Source: Trichocoleus sp. FACHB-40 | GTDB taxonomy: Bacteria; Cyanobacteriota; Cyanobacteriia; Cyanobacteriales; FACHB-T130 | DNA: 64,000 nucleotides | Assembly (NCBI RefSeq): GCF_014695915.1 | Contig: NZ_JACJPF010000078.1 | Span: 1-64,000 of the forward strand | Direction: 5' to 3' | Part shown: piece by piece, positions 53,440 to 63,521 of the stretch | How positions within the stretch are numbered: the first letter of the stretch is position 1 | Layout of the letters: every line of letters starts with the position of its first letter | Made by a program: the position numbers and the translations under genes | Notes under the pieces: model-generated | The model's database searches: none | What the model saw: the letters and a program-made list of their open reading frames with translations, nothing else | Told to the model about the DNA's origin: nothing

Positions 53440-53726
53440 ATGACAAACATTTTACTTCTGGTTAATAGAAATTAAATTACTAAAGTATAATTTAATTATT
53501 TTAAGTCTAATTATTTGCAGTAAAGGCAAACAAAGCATTTTAAATTGCTAATTTTTATTGGTACAAATGCCACGACGTTATAGGACAATTTAAAATGCGT
53601 TTTAAAATTACCTTTTCTCTTTCTCTATATTTTATACGTCCTCTACAGTCAGTTTTTTACAAATCAAATATGACTGCTATATTAGGCAATCGCATTTACC
53701 TCTAACCCAGTCTCGCACAAATACTG
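53440..53726. other. AT-rich intergenic region
   Basis: About 290 bp, very AT-rich, with no gene, no ribosome site and no strong palindrome before the terminator at 53727. Confidence 0.4.
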
Positions 53727-53759
53727 AAAAACCCGGTTTCTTGTAGAAATCGGGTTTTT
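53727..53759. terminator. bidirectional terminator between convergent genes
   Basis: AAAAACCCGGTTTCT and AGAAATCGGGTTTTT pair over 15 bp (one G-T wobble) with loop TGT. A runs and T runs at both ends allow termination in both directions, for the DUF488 operon and for the frameshifted membrane gene. Confidence 0.85.
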
Positions 53760-53786
53760 AAAAACTCTATTAAATTATCCTGTTAA

Positions 53787-54141
53787 CTAAAACGCGCCCA
53801 ACAACTTGTAGATAATAGAGTTGATAATGCTGAGTGCAATTGAGCCTATCAACGCACTCCAAATTCCCCAGCGTAAGCGAAATCCGTGTACTAAATAAGC
53901 AGCTAAACCAAAGATAATCGCGTTGAGTACAAAGAGGAAAAGACCTAAAGTTAGGATGGTAATTGGCAAAGTCAATAAACCAATAACTGGACGCACTAAA
54001 GCACTCAGGAGTCTAAAAACTGTTGCTGAAATGAGGGCTTTGGGAAAAGTGTCAATTTCAACGCCGATTGGTAATTTGGAAATTGATAAACAAGCTAACA
54101 GCAGTGACTAGCCAAGCAACCAGAAGCGAAACAATATCCGT
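53787..54141 (-). pseudogene. frameshifted phage-holin-like/YvlD membrane protein gene
   Basis: The open part (53787-53996, 69 aa) has the core of the PF04020 family: VRPVIGLLTLPITILTLGLF and VLNAIIFGLAAYLVHGFRLR with four-helix character. Upstream codons in the same frame continue (SISKLPIGVEIDTFPKALIS) until a shift of one base in a TTT run at about 54080. The other frame then gives DIVSLLVAWLVTAVSL. The family start would be at 54141, where ACG replaces ATG with GGAG nine bases upstream. Two lesions therefore disable the gene, unless one is an assembly error. A shorter protein from the 53996 codon is conceivable. Confidence 0.6.
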
Positions 54142-54168
54142 CTTTTGTTTCTCCGGGGGGTAAATAAC

Positions 54169-55260
54169 CTAGACATTAAAGCGGAACAGCATCACATCGC
54201 CTTCTTTGACAATATATTCTTTACCTTCACTGCGAACTAAGCCTTTTTCTTTCGCAGCATTCATCGAACCAGTGGCAACTAAATCTTGGTAGGCGACAGT
54301 CTCCGCCCGGATAAAACCGCGCTCAAAATCAGAGTGAATCACTCCTGCTGCTTGAGGTGCTGTCATTCCCGCTGTAATTGTCCAGGCGCGGCTTTCTTTG
54401 GGGCCAGTGGTAAAGTAGGTACGCAAGCCTAAAAGTTCGTAAGTGGCGCGAATTAGAGATTTCAATCCGCCTTCTTCAACGCCAAGAGATCCCAGAAATT
54501 CAGCTTTATCTTCTTCTGGTAATTCGACTAATTCCGCTTCCACTTGGGCAGAAACAATTACGACTTGGGCATTTTCTTGGGCCGCAATTTGCCGCACTTG
54601 CTCCACATATTCATTACCAGTGGCTAAGTCATCCTCAGACACATTTGCAGCATAAATAATTGGTTTGCCTGTGAGCAATCCTAATCCTTTGAGCGCTTCA
54701 GCTTCTTCTTCATTTAAGTCAGCCCGCCGCGCTGGTTTGCCCTCATTTAATAAAGCGCCCAATTTTTCTAAAGCAGCAAGTTCAATTTGTCCTTCTTTGC
54801 TGGTACGGGCAGCTTTGCGGGTGCGCTCAATTCGTCGCTCAACTTGGGATAAATCTGCTAAAGCTAACTCCAAATTGATGATGTCAATATCTCGCGCTGG
54901 GTCAACAGAGCCGGCAACGTGGATAATGTCATCATTCTCGAAACAGCGCACCACATGAACTATGGCATCAACTTCTCGAATGTGGGATAAAAATTGATTA
55001 CCCAGTCCTTCCCCCTGACTAGCGCCTTTCACTAAACCAGCAATATCGACAAATTCAACTCGCGTCGGTACAATTTGCACCGAGCTGGAAATATTAGCCA
55101 GGGCGTTTAACCTTTCATCTGGCACAGAAACGACACCGACATTGGGTTCGATAGTGCAAAAAGGGAAATTGGCAGCTTCTGCCTTGGCGTTGGCAACCAG
55201 GGCGTTGAATAAGGTTGATTTTCCGACGTTGGGAAGTCCGACAATTCCGGCTCTTAGCAT
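54169..55260 (-). CDS. ychF: YchF/Obg-like redox-sensitive ATPase, 363 aa
   Basis: Universal P-loop ATPase that binds ribosomes and modulates stress responses. Walker [15 protein letters not shown] (about 8-21), the G3 region [18 protein letters not shown], and a G4-like NVSEDD that deviates from NKxD in the manner of this ATP-preferring family. It has the coiled-coil insertion (about 120-200) and the C-terminal TGS domain ending FRFNV. Full length. It diverges from the small proline-rich gene region on the same strand. Confidence 0.97.
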   Translation of the reverse strand: MLRAGIVGLPNVGKSTLFNALVANAKAEAANFPFCTIEPNVGVVSVPDERLNALANISSSVQIVPTRVEFVDIAGLVKGASQGEGLGNQFLSHIREVDAIVHVVRCFENDDIIHVAGSVDPARDIDIINLELALADLSQVERRIERTRKAARTSKEGQIELAALEKLGALLNEGKPARRADLNEEEAEALKGLGLLTGKPIIYAANVSEDDLATGNEYVEQVRQIAAQENAQVVIVSAQVEAELVELPEEDKAEFLGSLGVEEGGLKSLIRATYELLGLRTYFTTGPKESRAWTITAGMTAPQAAGVIHSDFERGFIRAETVAYQDLVATGSMNAAKEKGLVRSEGKEYIVKEGDVMLFRFNV

Positions 55261-55309
55261 TTTGAATTTAATTTGACGATTAGCAGGGTAGAGACTGGGT
55301 GAAATTTTT

Positions 55310-55546
55310 TCAGACAGGTTCAGGAATCGTTTGAGGAATTGTCCCTGGAACAGTCTGAGGAATCGGCGCTGGCACTGGTTCTGGTACTGGCCCCGGAACA
55401 GGTTGGGGGATGGGTGCTGGCACTGGTTCTGGGGCTGGGCCCGGGATGGGTTCTGGTACTGGGGACGGGCTAGGAATGGGATCGGGGATTGGCGAGGGGA
55501 TGGGATTACCTGGTTGGGGAATGGGGTTAGGGATAGGATTAATCAT
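55310..55546 (-). CDS. small proline-rich repeat protein, 78 aa
   Basis: The ATG at 55546 has GGAGG seven bases upstream, with a HIP1 octamer between. The whole product is built of P-x-P dyads and short repeats such as [20 protein letters not shown] and [20 protein letters not shown]. There are almost no charged side chains apart from glutamates. The DNA on the plus strand repeats ggttctgg, ggtactgg and ggcactgg. It could be an extended linker-like peptide or a protein born from repeats. No known domain. Confidence 0.5.
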   Translation of the reverse strand: MINPIPNPIPQPGNPIPSPIPDPIPSPSPVPEPIPGPAPEPVPAPIPQPVPGPVPEPVPAPIPQTVPGTIPQTIPEPV

Positions 55547-55748
55547 GCGATCGCCTCCAATTACTGAACCCTCTTAAAATAGGTAAAAACTAATAACATC
55601 ACATCCCCCTGAGTAACTACATCGCCTGACCCTCCTGATTAAATATTAATCAAACAGCATCCAAATTCAATACTTTAGCAGGTATCGACGCATCAACATT
55701 AGGACTTGACGCTGGTTAAATTGTTAGCCAGAAAGGATATATCTTAAA

Positions 55749-55770
55749 GCCGCAGCCAACCAACTGCGGC
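55749..55770. promoter_or_regulatory. hairpin in the leader of the decarboxylase gene
   Basis: GCCGCAG pairs with CTGCGGC over eight loop bases, 34 bp before the ATG at 55804. It could be a leader structure affecting translation or a weak terminator. No T run follows. Confidence 0.35.
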
Positions 55771-55803
55771 AGAAATCACATCGATTAACAAGAAAGTTAG
55801 CGC

Positions 55804-57303
55804 ATGGATTTTGTACCAGGGTCTCAAATCACCACGCCATTAGTGGATGCCATTCAGGAGTGCGCTACTAAGCATCATGCTCCCTTTTATACGCCGGGAC
55901 ACAAGCGGGGACAAGGCATTTCCCAGCCCTTGGCAGATTTATTAGGTTCAGCCGTGTTTCCCGCAGATTTGGCAGAATTGCCAGAATTAGATAATTTGTT
56001 TGCTCCAGAAGGCGTTATCCAAAAAGCCCAAGAACTGGCGGCGGCGGCATTTGGCGCAGAACGTACCTGGTTTTTGGTGAATGGTTCCACTTGTGGGGTG
56101 ATGGCGGCAATTTTAGCCACCTGTAACCCTGGGGACAAGATTATCCTGCCTCGGAATATCCATCAATCGGCTATCCACGGCTTAATCGTTTCGGGTGCGA
56201 TCCCAATTTTCCTGAATCCAGAATACGACCCAGATTCCGATATCGCTCACAGTATCACCCCTGCGGCAGTTGCAGCCGCCTTGAAGCAGCATCCAGACGC
56301 CAAAGCGGTGATGATGGTTTATCCGACTTATTATGGCGCTTGCGGGGATGTGAAAGCGATCGCGCAAGTGTCCCATCAGCACGGTATCCCCCTATTGGTA
56401 GACGAAGCCCACGGCGCTCATTTTGCCTTTCACCCAGAATTGCCCCCCGCAGCCTTATCAGCTGGGGCAGATTTAAGCGTTCAATCGACTCACAAGGTAC
56501 TGGGGGCGCTAACTCAAGCATCCATGCTGCACGTTCAGGGAAACTTAGTAGATAGCGATCGCGTAAGCATGGCCTTACAGCTTTTGCAGTCTAGCAGCCC
56601 TAGCTATTTACTCCTAGCTTCCCTCGACGCGGCAAGGCAGCAAATGGCAATACACGGAAAACAGCTGATGGCGAGAACCTGGCAACTAGCTAATCAGGCA
56701 AAAACCAAAATTAGCCAGATTCCCGGATTATCGGTTCTAGAATCCGCAAATACCCCCGGTTTTGTTGCCTTAGATACAACGCGGTTGACTGTCAGCGTTT
56801 CTGGTTTAGGCGTGACTGGGTTTGAAGCTGATGAAATTCTCCATCACAAGCTAGGCGTTACCTCGGAGTTGGCATCCCTGCAACATCTGACCTTTATTAT
56901 CAGTTTGGGGAACACCCAGGCAGATATAGACGGTTTGGTGTGCGCCCTGGAAACTTTAGCCGAGAAACACCCACAAACTACTGCCAACCCCTATCTGGAC
57001 GTATTCACCCGATGGAAAGCAGAATACCTGCAAATTCATCCCTCATCCTTTATCATTCATCCTTACCTCTCCCCCCGCGAAGCCTTCTTCTCCCAAACAG
57101 AAACCCTTCCCCTAGAAAAGGCTGTAGAACGCATTAGTGCAGAAATAATCTGCCCGTATCCCCCTGGAATCCCCGTTTTAATGCCTGGGGAAGCGATCGC
57201 CCCCGCAGCTTTGGACTACCTGCAACAAATTGTTACTTTAGGTGGAAGCATTACAGGTTGTACTGATTCCAGTCTCAAAACACTAAAGGTTGTGCGAAAG
57301 TAG
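55804..57303 (+). CDS. Orn/Lys/Arg decarboxylase-fold PLP enzyme, 499 aa
   Basis: A fold-type I PLP enzyme of the Orn/Lys/Arg decarboxylase group. HAPFYTPGHKRGQG (about 21-34) is the family entry motif, followed by WFLVNGSTCGVMAAILAT (about 92-109) and LLVDEAHGAHFAFHP. The Schiff-base lysine is in SVQSTHKVLGALTQASMLH (about 222-240). The C-terminal domain has CPYPPGIPVLMPGE. It is smaller than biosynthetic arginine decarboxylase, so it may act on Arg, Lys or Orn for polyamine or acid-stress roles. No other polyamine gene is close. Confidence 0.9.
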   Translation: MDFVPGSQITTPLVDAIQECATKHHAPFYTPGHKRGQGISQPLADLLGSAVFPADLAELPELDNLFAPEGVIQKAQELAAAAFGAERTWFLVNGSTCGVMAAILATCNPGDKIILPRNIHQSAIHGLIVSGAIPIFLNPEYDPDSDIAHSITPAAVAAALKQHPDAKAVMMVYPTYYGACGDVKAIAQVSHQHGIPLLVDEAHGAHFAFHPELPPAALSAGADLSVQSTHKVLGALTQASMLHVQGNLVDSDRVSMALQLLQSSSPSYLLLASLDAARQQMAIHGKQLMARTWQLANQAKTKISQIPGLSVLESANTPGFVALDTTRLTVSVSGLGVTGFEADEILHHKLGVTSELASLQHLTFIISLGNTQADIDGLVCALETLAEKHPQTTANPYLDVFTRWKAEYLQIHPSSFIIHPYLSPREAFFSQTETLPLEKAVERISAEIICPYPPGIPVLMPGEAIAPAALDYLQQIVTLGGSITGCTDSSLKTLKVVRK

Positions 57304-57348
57304 AGACGTTGAATGCAACATCTCGAAAGGTGTCTCTGAATTGTTCCT

Positions 57349-57951
57349 ATGCCCTCTCCAATCTGGCCTTATGTTACTCCTGGTATTCCCGACGACCTGT
57401 TCGAGAGGTTGCCAGGGATACCCCTGAGTAAACGAGAGGTGCGGTTGCTTTTGTTGTCCCTCCTCAGACTTAAACAAGATTCTGTGTTGTGGGATATTGG
57501 TGCAGGCACCGGAACGATCCCAGTGGAAACTGGTTTGCTGTGTCCTAAAGGTAAAATTGTGGCTATAGAAAGAGATGAGGACGTGGCGAATTTGATTCGT
57601 CGCAACTGCGATCGCTTCGGAGTCCACAATGTGGAAATTATCGAAGGTAGCGCCCCAGAGTGTCTAAAAAATTTACCAGTTCCACCCCACCGGGTTTGCA
57701 TTGAAGGCGGACAACCGATTAAAGACATCTTGAAAGTAGTCTGGCAATACTTGCAACCCGAAGGCAGAGTAGTTGCCACAGCTGCTAATCTAGAAAGCCT
57801 CTATGCCATCTCCGAAGGTTTCGCAGAGTTACAAGCCCGGAATATCGAGGTAGTTCAGTCGGCTGTTAACCGTCTGGAAACGCGAGGGGTTCATCAAACC
57901 TTTGCCGCAGTCGATCCAATTTTTATTCTCAGCGGGGAAAAGTTGGATTAA
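57349..57951 (+). CDS. cbiT: precorrin-8W C15 methyltransferase / decarboxylase (CbiT-like), 200 aa
   Basis: The SAM-binding motif DIGAGTGTIPVE (about 50-61) and the conserved GIPDDLFERL and LSKREVRLLLLS near the start mark CbiT, a step in the cobalamin corrin pathway. Further motifs are IAIERDEDV-like VAIERDEDV (about 72-80) and IEGSAPECL. The start ATG at 57349 follows a small hairpin (gagacgttgaatgcaacatc, from 57303). No other cob or cbi gene is in the window. CbiE may be elsewhere. Confidence 0.9.
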   Translation: MPSPIWPYVTPGIPDDLFERLPGIPLSKREVRLLLLSLLRLKQDSVLWDIGAGTGTIPVETGLLCPKGKIVAIERDEDVANLIRRNCDRFGVHNVEIIEGSAPECLKNLPVPPHRVCIEGGQPIKDILKVVWQYLQPEGRVVATAANLESLYAISEGFAELQARNIEVVQSAVNRLETRGVHQTFAAVDPIFILSGEKLD

Positions 57952-58204
57952 AGATTTTCAGGCGACTAATGGCAATATTCAAAGGCAAGTTAGGACTGAA
58001 GAATTATCGTTAAGATCCATAGCAGAAAGGATTAAATTTTTAGTCAGAACAAAGCGATCGCTTTCACAAAGATAAATAAGGGTAAGAATTGCCAGCACCA
58101 ATCGCCCAAATCCGCTGCGGATAGGCTAAAGTGTGCAAAAGTAATTCTTAATCTTATTAAATTTCTATTAACCTCCTCGCTGGGGTCAAGAGAGAACGCA
58201 CCTT

Positions 58205-59077
58205 ATGCCTTGGTCTCGAATTTTTAGTGGAATAGTAGCGATCGCCTTGGCCCTCTCCATGCTGCTCTTTGGAGGATGGTTCTTTACAGCTGGTCTGTGT
58301 ATCATCATTTATCTCGGTCAGTTAGAGTATTTTCAGTTAACGCGAGCCAAAGGCATTGCCCCAGCCGCCAAAACCACATTGGTAGTAAGTCAGGTTTTGT
58401 TACTCACAGCCGCACTTGCACCGGAGCTGACAGATGCCATGTTTTCCCTAGCAGGAACCTTAATTTGTTTTTACCTGCTATTTCAGCCCAAACTTGCCAC
58501 AATTGCCGATATTTCTGCCTCAATTTTAGGTTTATTCTACGGCGGCTACCTGCCCAGCTACTGGGTGCGGCTGCGCGTTGGACTCGCCCCCGCCATCGCC
58601 AACGCCGAACCCTTCAATGGCTCCCTGAGTGCTGATTGGCACCAAATCAGCACTCTCCCCCTAGGCTTGACAGCAACGCTACTGGCATTTGGCTGCATTT
58701 GGGCAGCTGATATTGGTGCTTACATCTTCGGCAAGTTCTTTGGTCGCACCCGCCTCTCCGACATTAGCCCGAAAAAAACTGTCGAAGGTGCTGTTTTTGG
58801 AGTAATCGGCAGCGTAGCAGTGGCGGTAGCTGGGTCTTGGTATCTTGAGTGGCCCGTTTGGCAGCTGAGTGGTTTCGCCTTGGGGCTGCTGATTGGTATT
58901 GCCAGTCTACTAGGAGACTTAACTGAGTCGATGATGAAGCGAGATGCTGGCGTAAAGGACTCCGGGCAACTAATTCCCGGTCACGGCGGCATTTTAGATC
59001 GGGCCGATAGTTACGTTTTCACCGCGCCTTTGGTTTACTATTTCGTCACCCTGCTGTTACCTGTGCTGGAGAAGTAG
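58205..59077 (+). CDS. cdsA: phosphatidate cytidylyltransferase, 290 aa
   Basis: Makes CDP-diacylglycerol from phosphatidate and CTP in the membrane. About eight transmembrane helices. The family motif (SxxKRxxK... type) is present as SDISPKKTVEGAVFGVIGS (about 182-200), and GDLTESMMKRDAGVKDSG (about 238-255) with LIPGHGGILDRADS (about 257-270) is the CTP-binding signature. Full length and intact. A dense repeat array follows the stop at 59077. Confidence 0.95.
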   Translation: MPWSRIFSGIVAIALALSMLLFGGWFFTAGLCIIIYLGQLEYFQLTRAKGIAPAAKTTLVVSQVLLLTAALAPELTDAMFSLAGTLICFYLLFQPKLATIADISASILGLFYGGYLPSYWVRLRVGLAPAIANAEPFNGSLSADWHQISTLPLGLTATLLAFGCIWAADIGAYIFGKFFGRTRLSDISPKKTVEGAVFGVIGSVAVAVAGSWYLEWPVWQLSGFALGLLIGIASLLGDLTESMMKRDAGVKDSGQLIPGHGGILDRADSYVFTAPLVYYFVTLLLPVLEK

Positions 59078-59262
59078 GGGACTGGGGACTGGGGACTGGG
59101 GACTAGGAACTAGGGACTAGGGACTAGGGACTAGGGACTAGGGACTAGGGACTAGGGACTGGGTAAGATTCTTGCCAATTCCCCATCCCCAATTCCCAAT
59201 CCCCAATTCCCAATCCCCAATCCCCAATCCCCAATCCCCAATCCCCAATCCCCAATCCCCAA
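59078..59262. repeat. large heptamer STRR array with opposite orientations
   Basis: About 12 units of GGGGACT/GGGACTA come first, then about 11 units of the opposite sense (CCCCAATC). The right part reads as the approximate complement of the other heptamer class. Neither codes for anything. It sits between convergent genes (cdsA and DUF2993). Confidence 0.95.
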
Positions 59263-59982
59263 TTAAGGAATTACAGTAATGCCGCCGCGACAAACCAGGC
59301 GACCTTGACTCAAAGTTAATTCCTGAATATCGACTTCTTTGCCCAAATCTATTTTGAATCCTTCCTCAGCTTGCACCAATTTTTCCTGGATCTCGATACA
59401 AGGGTTAACCAGTAACAGTTCATGGGGACTGGCTAACTGGAGATCGGTACGAAGCACGAAAGGCTTGGTGTAATTAGTAGCGTCTGTAAGGGTACCACTG
59501 AGAATCAGACACTCAGGCTCAATAGTAATTTGTTGCCAATTGATTTGCTGGTCTTCTAAGATATCAGCTGGGTGCATATGAAAAGCCGCCAAGAGCAGAG
59601 TCCCCAGTAAATCATTTAAAGCCGTGGCTAATAAGGGTGCATCAAGAGAAGCTTTCAGGTCTGCTTGTTCTAACAAAAGCTCACCAGAAACTGGGATTGG
59701 TTCGAGAAGGCGCAAGGGCTTTCCTTTGAGAACTTGACCCAGATTGATGCGAATGTTTTCTCCGACTAGGTGAATTTGAGACAGATGCAGCCCTTGATAG
59801 ATGGCACGGCTGGCAGAGATCGCTACTTTGGGAATATAACCAGAGAGGATTTGGCGATCGCCCCCGGAAATTTTGACGCTCAGATCACCAATCGCAGATA
59901 CTTGCGATCGCAACCACACCCGGCAAGCCGGGGACAACACAGAGCTAATAATCCGGCTTTGCTGCTTAGTAATCAATGGCAT
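59263..59982 (-). CDS. DUF2993 (LmeA-like) protein, 239 aa
   Basis: The DUF2993 family includes mycobacterial LmeA, a lipomannan-elongation factor, and many cyanobacterial members of unknown role. Typical segments are [40 protein letters not shown] (about 48-67), [20 protein letters not shown] (about 76-95) and [14 protein letters not shown] (about 150-163). Members bind lipids in a beta-rich shell. No clear signal peptide, although the N-terminal start is basic. It faces the cdsA gene across the repeat array. Confidence 0.88.
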   Translation of the reverse strand: MPLITKQQSRIISSVLSPACRVWLRSQVSAIGDLSVKISGGDRQILSGYIPKVAISASRAIYQGLHLSQIHLVGENIRINLGQVLKGKPLRLLEPIPVSGELLLEQADLKASLDAPLLATALNDLLGTLLLAAFHMHPADILEDQQINWQQITIEPECLILSGTLTDATNYTKPFVLRTDLQLASPHELLLVNPCIEIQEKLVQAEEGFKIDLGKEVDIQELTLSQGRLVCRGGITVIP

Positions 59983-60147
59983 TCTTCCTGTAATATTTGT
60001 ACATAGTATAGCCAGTGGTCGATTTTAGATTGAAGAAAAGGCGATTTATTCTAAATCCCAGATCCAAAATCCAAAATAGTCTACCGGGGCATCGCCTCGG
60101 CTGGCTTTACCCTAAACCCTTACCCAGTCAGTGCATAAATCTTACCT

Positions 60148-60933
60148 ATGGCCGAAAGGCTACAAAAAATTCTTTCCCAAAGGGGTATTGCCTCACGCCG
60201 CCAAGCAGAGAAAATGATTGTCGAAGGGCGCGTGCGGCTTAATGGTACTGTGGTTCATCTGGGGCAAACAGCGAATCCAGAACAAGACCGCATCGAAGTA
60301 GATGGCATTATAGTTCCCCCCAGTCGTCCTGGGATGCTGTATTTTCTACTTTACAAACCCGCCGGGGTCGTTTCTACTTGCCGCGATCCCCAAAATCGTC
60401 GCACCGTTCTCGATTTATTGCCTCTGCACCTGCGAGAAGGTAAAGGTCTACACCCTGTAGGACGCTTAGATGCTGAGTCTACAGGAGCATTGCTGCTCAC
60501 CAATGACGGTGAAATGACGCTGCGTTTGACCCATCCTCGCTATCACCTGCCGAAAACATATCAGGTTTGGATTCAGGGTCATCCTCCAGAGAGCGTACTT
60601 GACAAGTGGCGTCAGGGTGTTATTCTGTCTGGGCAAAAGACTTTACCTGCACCTGTTCGGGTACTGGAAAAGCGGGATTCTCAAACCCTGCTGGAAGTCG
60701 TTCTGACAGAGGGGAGAAACCGCCAGATTAGACGTATTGCCGAGCAACTAGGCTATCCTGTCATCCATCTCCATCGGATCGCGATAGGTCCGATTCATTT
60801 AGAACGGAAAGGAAAGTCAATGTTCCCTGGTACTTATCGTCTTTTAGAAGATTTTGAAATTACTTTTCTCAGAAACCAAGTCAACTTAACATCAATAGAA
60901 GTGCCAGCAGACATCAAGGAGCGCCGTGTATGA
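60148..60933 (+). CDS. RsuA/RluB family pseudouridine synthase, 261 aa
   Basis: An N-terminal S4 RNA-binding domain (about 1-55, with [20 protein letters not shown]) leads to a pseudouridine synthase domain with the catalytic Asp in [20 protein letters not shown] (about 107-126). Later motifs [20 protein letters not shown] (about 192-211) match the same family. It modifies rRNA (RluB on 23S, RsuA on 16S) but the target cannot be set from sequence. The stop overlaps the rodZ-like gene by 4 bp (ATGA), so they are translationally coupled. Confidence 0.93.
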   Translation: MAERLQKILSQRGIASRRQAEKMIVEGRVRLNGTVVHLGQTANPEQDRIEVDGIIVPPSRPGMLYFLLYKPAGVVSTCRDPQNRRTVLDLLPLHLREGKGLHPVGRLDAESTGALLLTNDGEMTLRLTHPRYHLPKTYQVWIQGHPPESVLDKWRQGVILSGQKTLPAPVRVLEKRDSQTLLEVVLTEGRNRQIRRIAEQLGYPVIHLHRIAIGPIHLERKGKSMFPGTYRLLEDFEITFLRNQVNLTSIEVPADIKERRV

Positions 60934-61730
60934 AGGAGAATCCACTCAATGTTCAGCAGCAACAAGTCGAGAAGCTGAAAGAGCTTGGGTCTCACCTCCG
61001 CCAGTTCCGCCAGGAGCAGTCGCTTTCCCTAGAGGAGGTTGGGGAAAAGACCCGGATTCAGGTTCGTCTGCTGAGGGCAATTGAAGAAAGTCATTGGGCA
61101 ATATTGCCAGAACCTGTCTATATTAAGGGGTTTATCAAGCGGTATGCTGAGGCGCTGGGAATGAACGGTGCCGAATTCTCCCGCGACTTCCCCACAGGGC
61201 CTGTTTTCCAGTTCATTAAGCCTACCTGGCAGCGTTTGCCATCAGCTCAGCTGCGACCGATTCATCTTTACTTGCTGTATGTGTTTTTGGTAATTGGCGC
61301 GGTGAATGGCTTGTCCTACTTCGTAAATCGTTCTGCCTTAGAAGTGAGTAGTAATAGCGAATCCTTCCGGCGTTCAATAGAGCAGCAGGGAGGAGTTGAC
61401 AAAGTAGTCCAGATAAATTCGCCAGAACAAAAGTCAGGGCCGCTGATCCCCGCTGTCTTGAGCAGTTCCAGTCAAAACGGTAAGCCAGTACGTGTTGGTG
61501 TTACCGTAAAATCCGATTCTTGGATTCGGGTGGTAGTAGATGGCAAGACGCAGTTTGAAGGAACGCTCCCCCAAGGTACTCAGCGCACTTGGGTGGCGGA
61601 GGAAAAATTAATTGTCAGAGCAGGAAATGCGGGTGCTGTCCTCATCGCTGTTAACGATGAAAAGGCAAAGAAACTGGGAGATCCCGGTAAAGTTCGGGAA
61701 GTAACCTTTGCCGCCAATTCCAAGTCTTGA
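60930..61730 (+). CDS. RodZ-like cell-shape/HTH membrane protein, 266 aa
   Basis: The cytosolic N-terminal helix-turn-helix domain (about 12-75) has [20 protein letters not shown] and [15 protein letters not shown], the RodZ signature. A transmembrane helix (about 110-127) follows, then a periplasmic linker and a DUF4115-type domain with [20 protein letters not shown] (about 192-211) and [14 protein letters not shown]. RodZ links MreB to the envelope and sets rod shape. Coupled to the pseudouridine synthase gene by the ATGA overlap. Confidence 0.92.
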   Translation: MKENPLNVQQQQVEKLKELGSHLRQFRQEQSLSLEEVGEKTRIQVRLLRAIEESHWAILPEPVYIKGFIKRYAEALGMNGAEFSRDFPTGPVFQFIKPTWQRLPSAQLRPIHLYLLYVFLVIGAVNGLSYFVNRSALEVSSNSESFRRSIEQQGGVDKVVQINSPEQKSGPLIPAVLSSSSQNGKPVRVGVTVKSDSWIRVVVDGKTQFEGTLPQGTQRTWVAEEKLIVRAGNAGAVLIAVNDEKAKKLGDPGKVREVTFAANSKS

Positions 61731-61732
61731 GA

Positions 61733-61771
61733 TTTGGAGTTTTGAGTTTATTTAAAACTCAAAGCTCCAAA
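61733..61771. terminator. bidirectional terminator between rodZ-like and malQ
   Basis: TTTGGAGTTTTGAGTTT pairs with AAACTCAAAGCTCCAAA (one mismatch in 17) around five loop bases. It lies between convergent genes. Confidence 0.6.
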
Positions 61772-61801
61772 GCCAGACCAACTCGTGCTTAATAAAACTC
61801 G

Positions 61802-63310
61802 TCAGTCTTTAATAGGAGCGCGACCAAAAAGTTCAGTAAGCGATTTCAAGCGATCGCTTACTTCATTATTCACCGCCTCTGACCGATACTGCCACCCCCA
61901 ATTTCCCTCAGCTTTACTGGGAAAATTCATTCTGGCATCGTTGCCCAATCCCAAAATATCCTGAAAGGGAATAATCGCCTGATTTGCCACAGAACTCATC
62001 GCTAGCCGGATGAAATCCCAGTGGATGCCTTCGGGACTAATGCAACCTAAATAACGCAGCACCCTCTCCCTTTCATAATCTGACAATTGATAGAACCAAC
62101 CCACCGTAGTGTCATTGTCGTGGGTGCCAGTATAAACTAAGCAGTTGCGCGGATAGTTAAATGGCAAAAAGCCATTGCCTGCATCAGAACCAAAGGCAAA
62201 CTGCAAAATTTTCATCCCCGGAAATTCAAATTTGTCTCGCAGCGCCTCTACCTCTTCTGTAATCACACCCAAATCCTCAGCAAGAATGGGTAGCTTGCCT
62301 AACTTCTCATTAAGAACTTCAAAGAAAGCATCTCCAGGCGCTTCAATCCACTCCCCATTCAGGGCAGTTTCTTCACCCGCCTTCACCGCCCAATAAGCTT
62401 GAAACCCCCGGAAGTGGTCAATCCGAATGATGTCCACATAATCCAGCAACGACTCAAAGCGCTGCACCCACCATTTAAAGTTTTGCTTCTCCAATTGCTC
62501 CCAGTTATACACTGGGTTGCCCCACAACTGACCTGTCGCGCTGAAGTAATCCGGCGGGACACCTGCCATTAGCGCCGCTTCCCCCGTTTCTTCATCCAAG
62601 CAAAAGATTTCTGAATGCGACCAAACATCGGCGCTATCGTGAGCTACATAAATCGGGATATCGCCAATAATATCAATACCGCGCAGGTTGGCATAGTTCT
62701 TCAGTTCAGACCACTGGCGGAAAAACTCAAACTGCAAGTATTTGTGGTAAAAAATCTCATTGTTTAGCCGCTGCCGCCACTGCTCCAAAGCTTCAGGTTG
62801 ACGTTTGGCAATTTCCGGCTCCCAAGTATACCAGCTGGATTGCTCGTGTGCCTCGCGAAGCGCCATAAATAAAGCGTAGTCATCGAGCCAATTAGCCTTA
62901 GTCTCGCAAAAACCCGCAAATTCCCTTTGCTGAAGCGGGGAAGCTTTGGCTTTAAAGTTTTCGCAGGCTTTGGCAAGCAAAGGCATCTTGGTGGCGATCG
63001 CTTTTTCAAAATCTACATTATCTAGGGGAAATTCTGGCAATCCGGCAAAGTCGTCGTCAGTTAGTAAACCAGCGTCGCGCAGCTTTTCTGGACTAATCAG
63101 CAGCGGATTTCCCGCCAACGCTGAATAGCACATATATGGAGAATTACCATATCCAGTTGGGCCTAGTGGTAAAACCTGCCAAAATTGCTGGTAACTCTCC
63201 ACCAAAAAATCCATAAAACGATAAGCTTCTAAGCCTAAATCGCCAATGCCAAATCGACTGGGAAGGGAGGTGGGGTGCAGCAAAATGCCACTTGATCTGG
63301 GAAACGGCAT
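61802..63310 (-). CDS. malQ: 4-alpha-glucanotransferase, 502 aa
   Basis: A glycoside hydrolase 77 (amylomaltase) that rearranges alpha-1,4-glucans in glycogen and maltodextrin turnover. Begins FPRSSGILLHPTSLPSRFGI, then LPLGPTGYGNSPYMCYSALA (about 46-65), IDIIGDIPIYVAHDSADVWS (about 213-232), VDIIRIDHFRGFQAYWAV (about 290-307) with the nucleophile Asp, and ILAEDLGVITEEVEALRD (about 336-353) with the acid/base glutamate. TGTHDNDT (about 392-399) is the last motif. Full length. Confidence 0.97.
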   Translation of the reverse strand: MPFPRSSGILLHPTSLPSRFGIGDLGLEAYRFMDFLVESYQQFWQVLPLGPTGYGNSPYMCYSALAGNPLLISPEKLRDAGLLTDDDFAGLPEFPLDNVDFEKAIATKMPLLAKACENFKAKASPLQQREFAGFCETKANWLDDYALFMALREAHEQSSWYTWEPEIAKRQPEALEQWRQRLNNEIFYHKYLQFEFFRQWSELKNYANLRGIDIIGDIPIYVAHDSADVWSHSEIFCLDEETGEAALMAGVPPDYFSATGQLWGNPVYNWEQLEKQNFKWWVQRFESLLDYVDIIRIDHFRGFQAYWAVKAGEETALNGEWIEAPGDAFFEVLNEKLGKLPILAEDLGVITEEVEALRDKFEFPGMKILQFAFGSDAGNGFLPFNYPRNCLVYTGTHDNDTTVGWFYQLSDYERERVLRYLGCISPEGIHWDFIRLAMSSVANQAIIPFQDILGLGNDARMNFPSKAEGNWGWQYRSEAVNNEVSDRLKSLTELFGRAPIKD

Positions 63311-63521
63311 AAATAACCTGATGGAGAGTACGCAAACGTTTTGACATTATCACGGTAGGTCAGCGTTTGAAACCCATCCGTAGGCAGGATTACAGATAAA
63401 TAGTTTACGGGATGGGCAATTTTTTTTTCCCAGTGCCTTGACTTACCCTAGGGGTATCCCGCCTGTCATCATCAAACAGGTGCAAAATGTAGGCAATTCA
63501 TTTTTGGGGCAAAATATCAAC

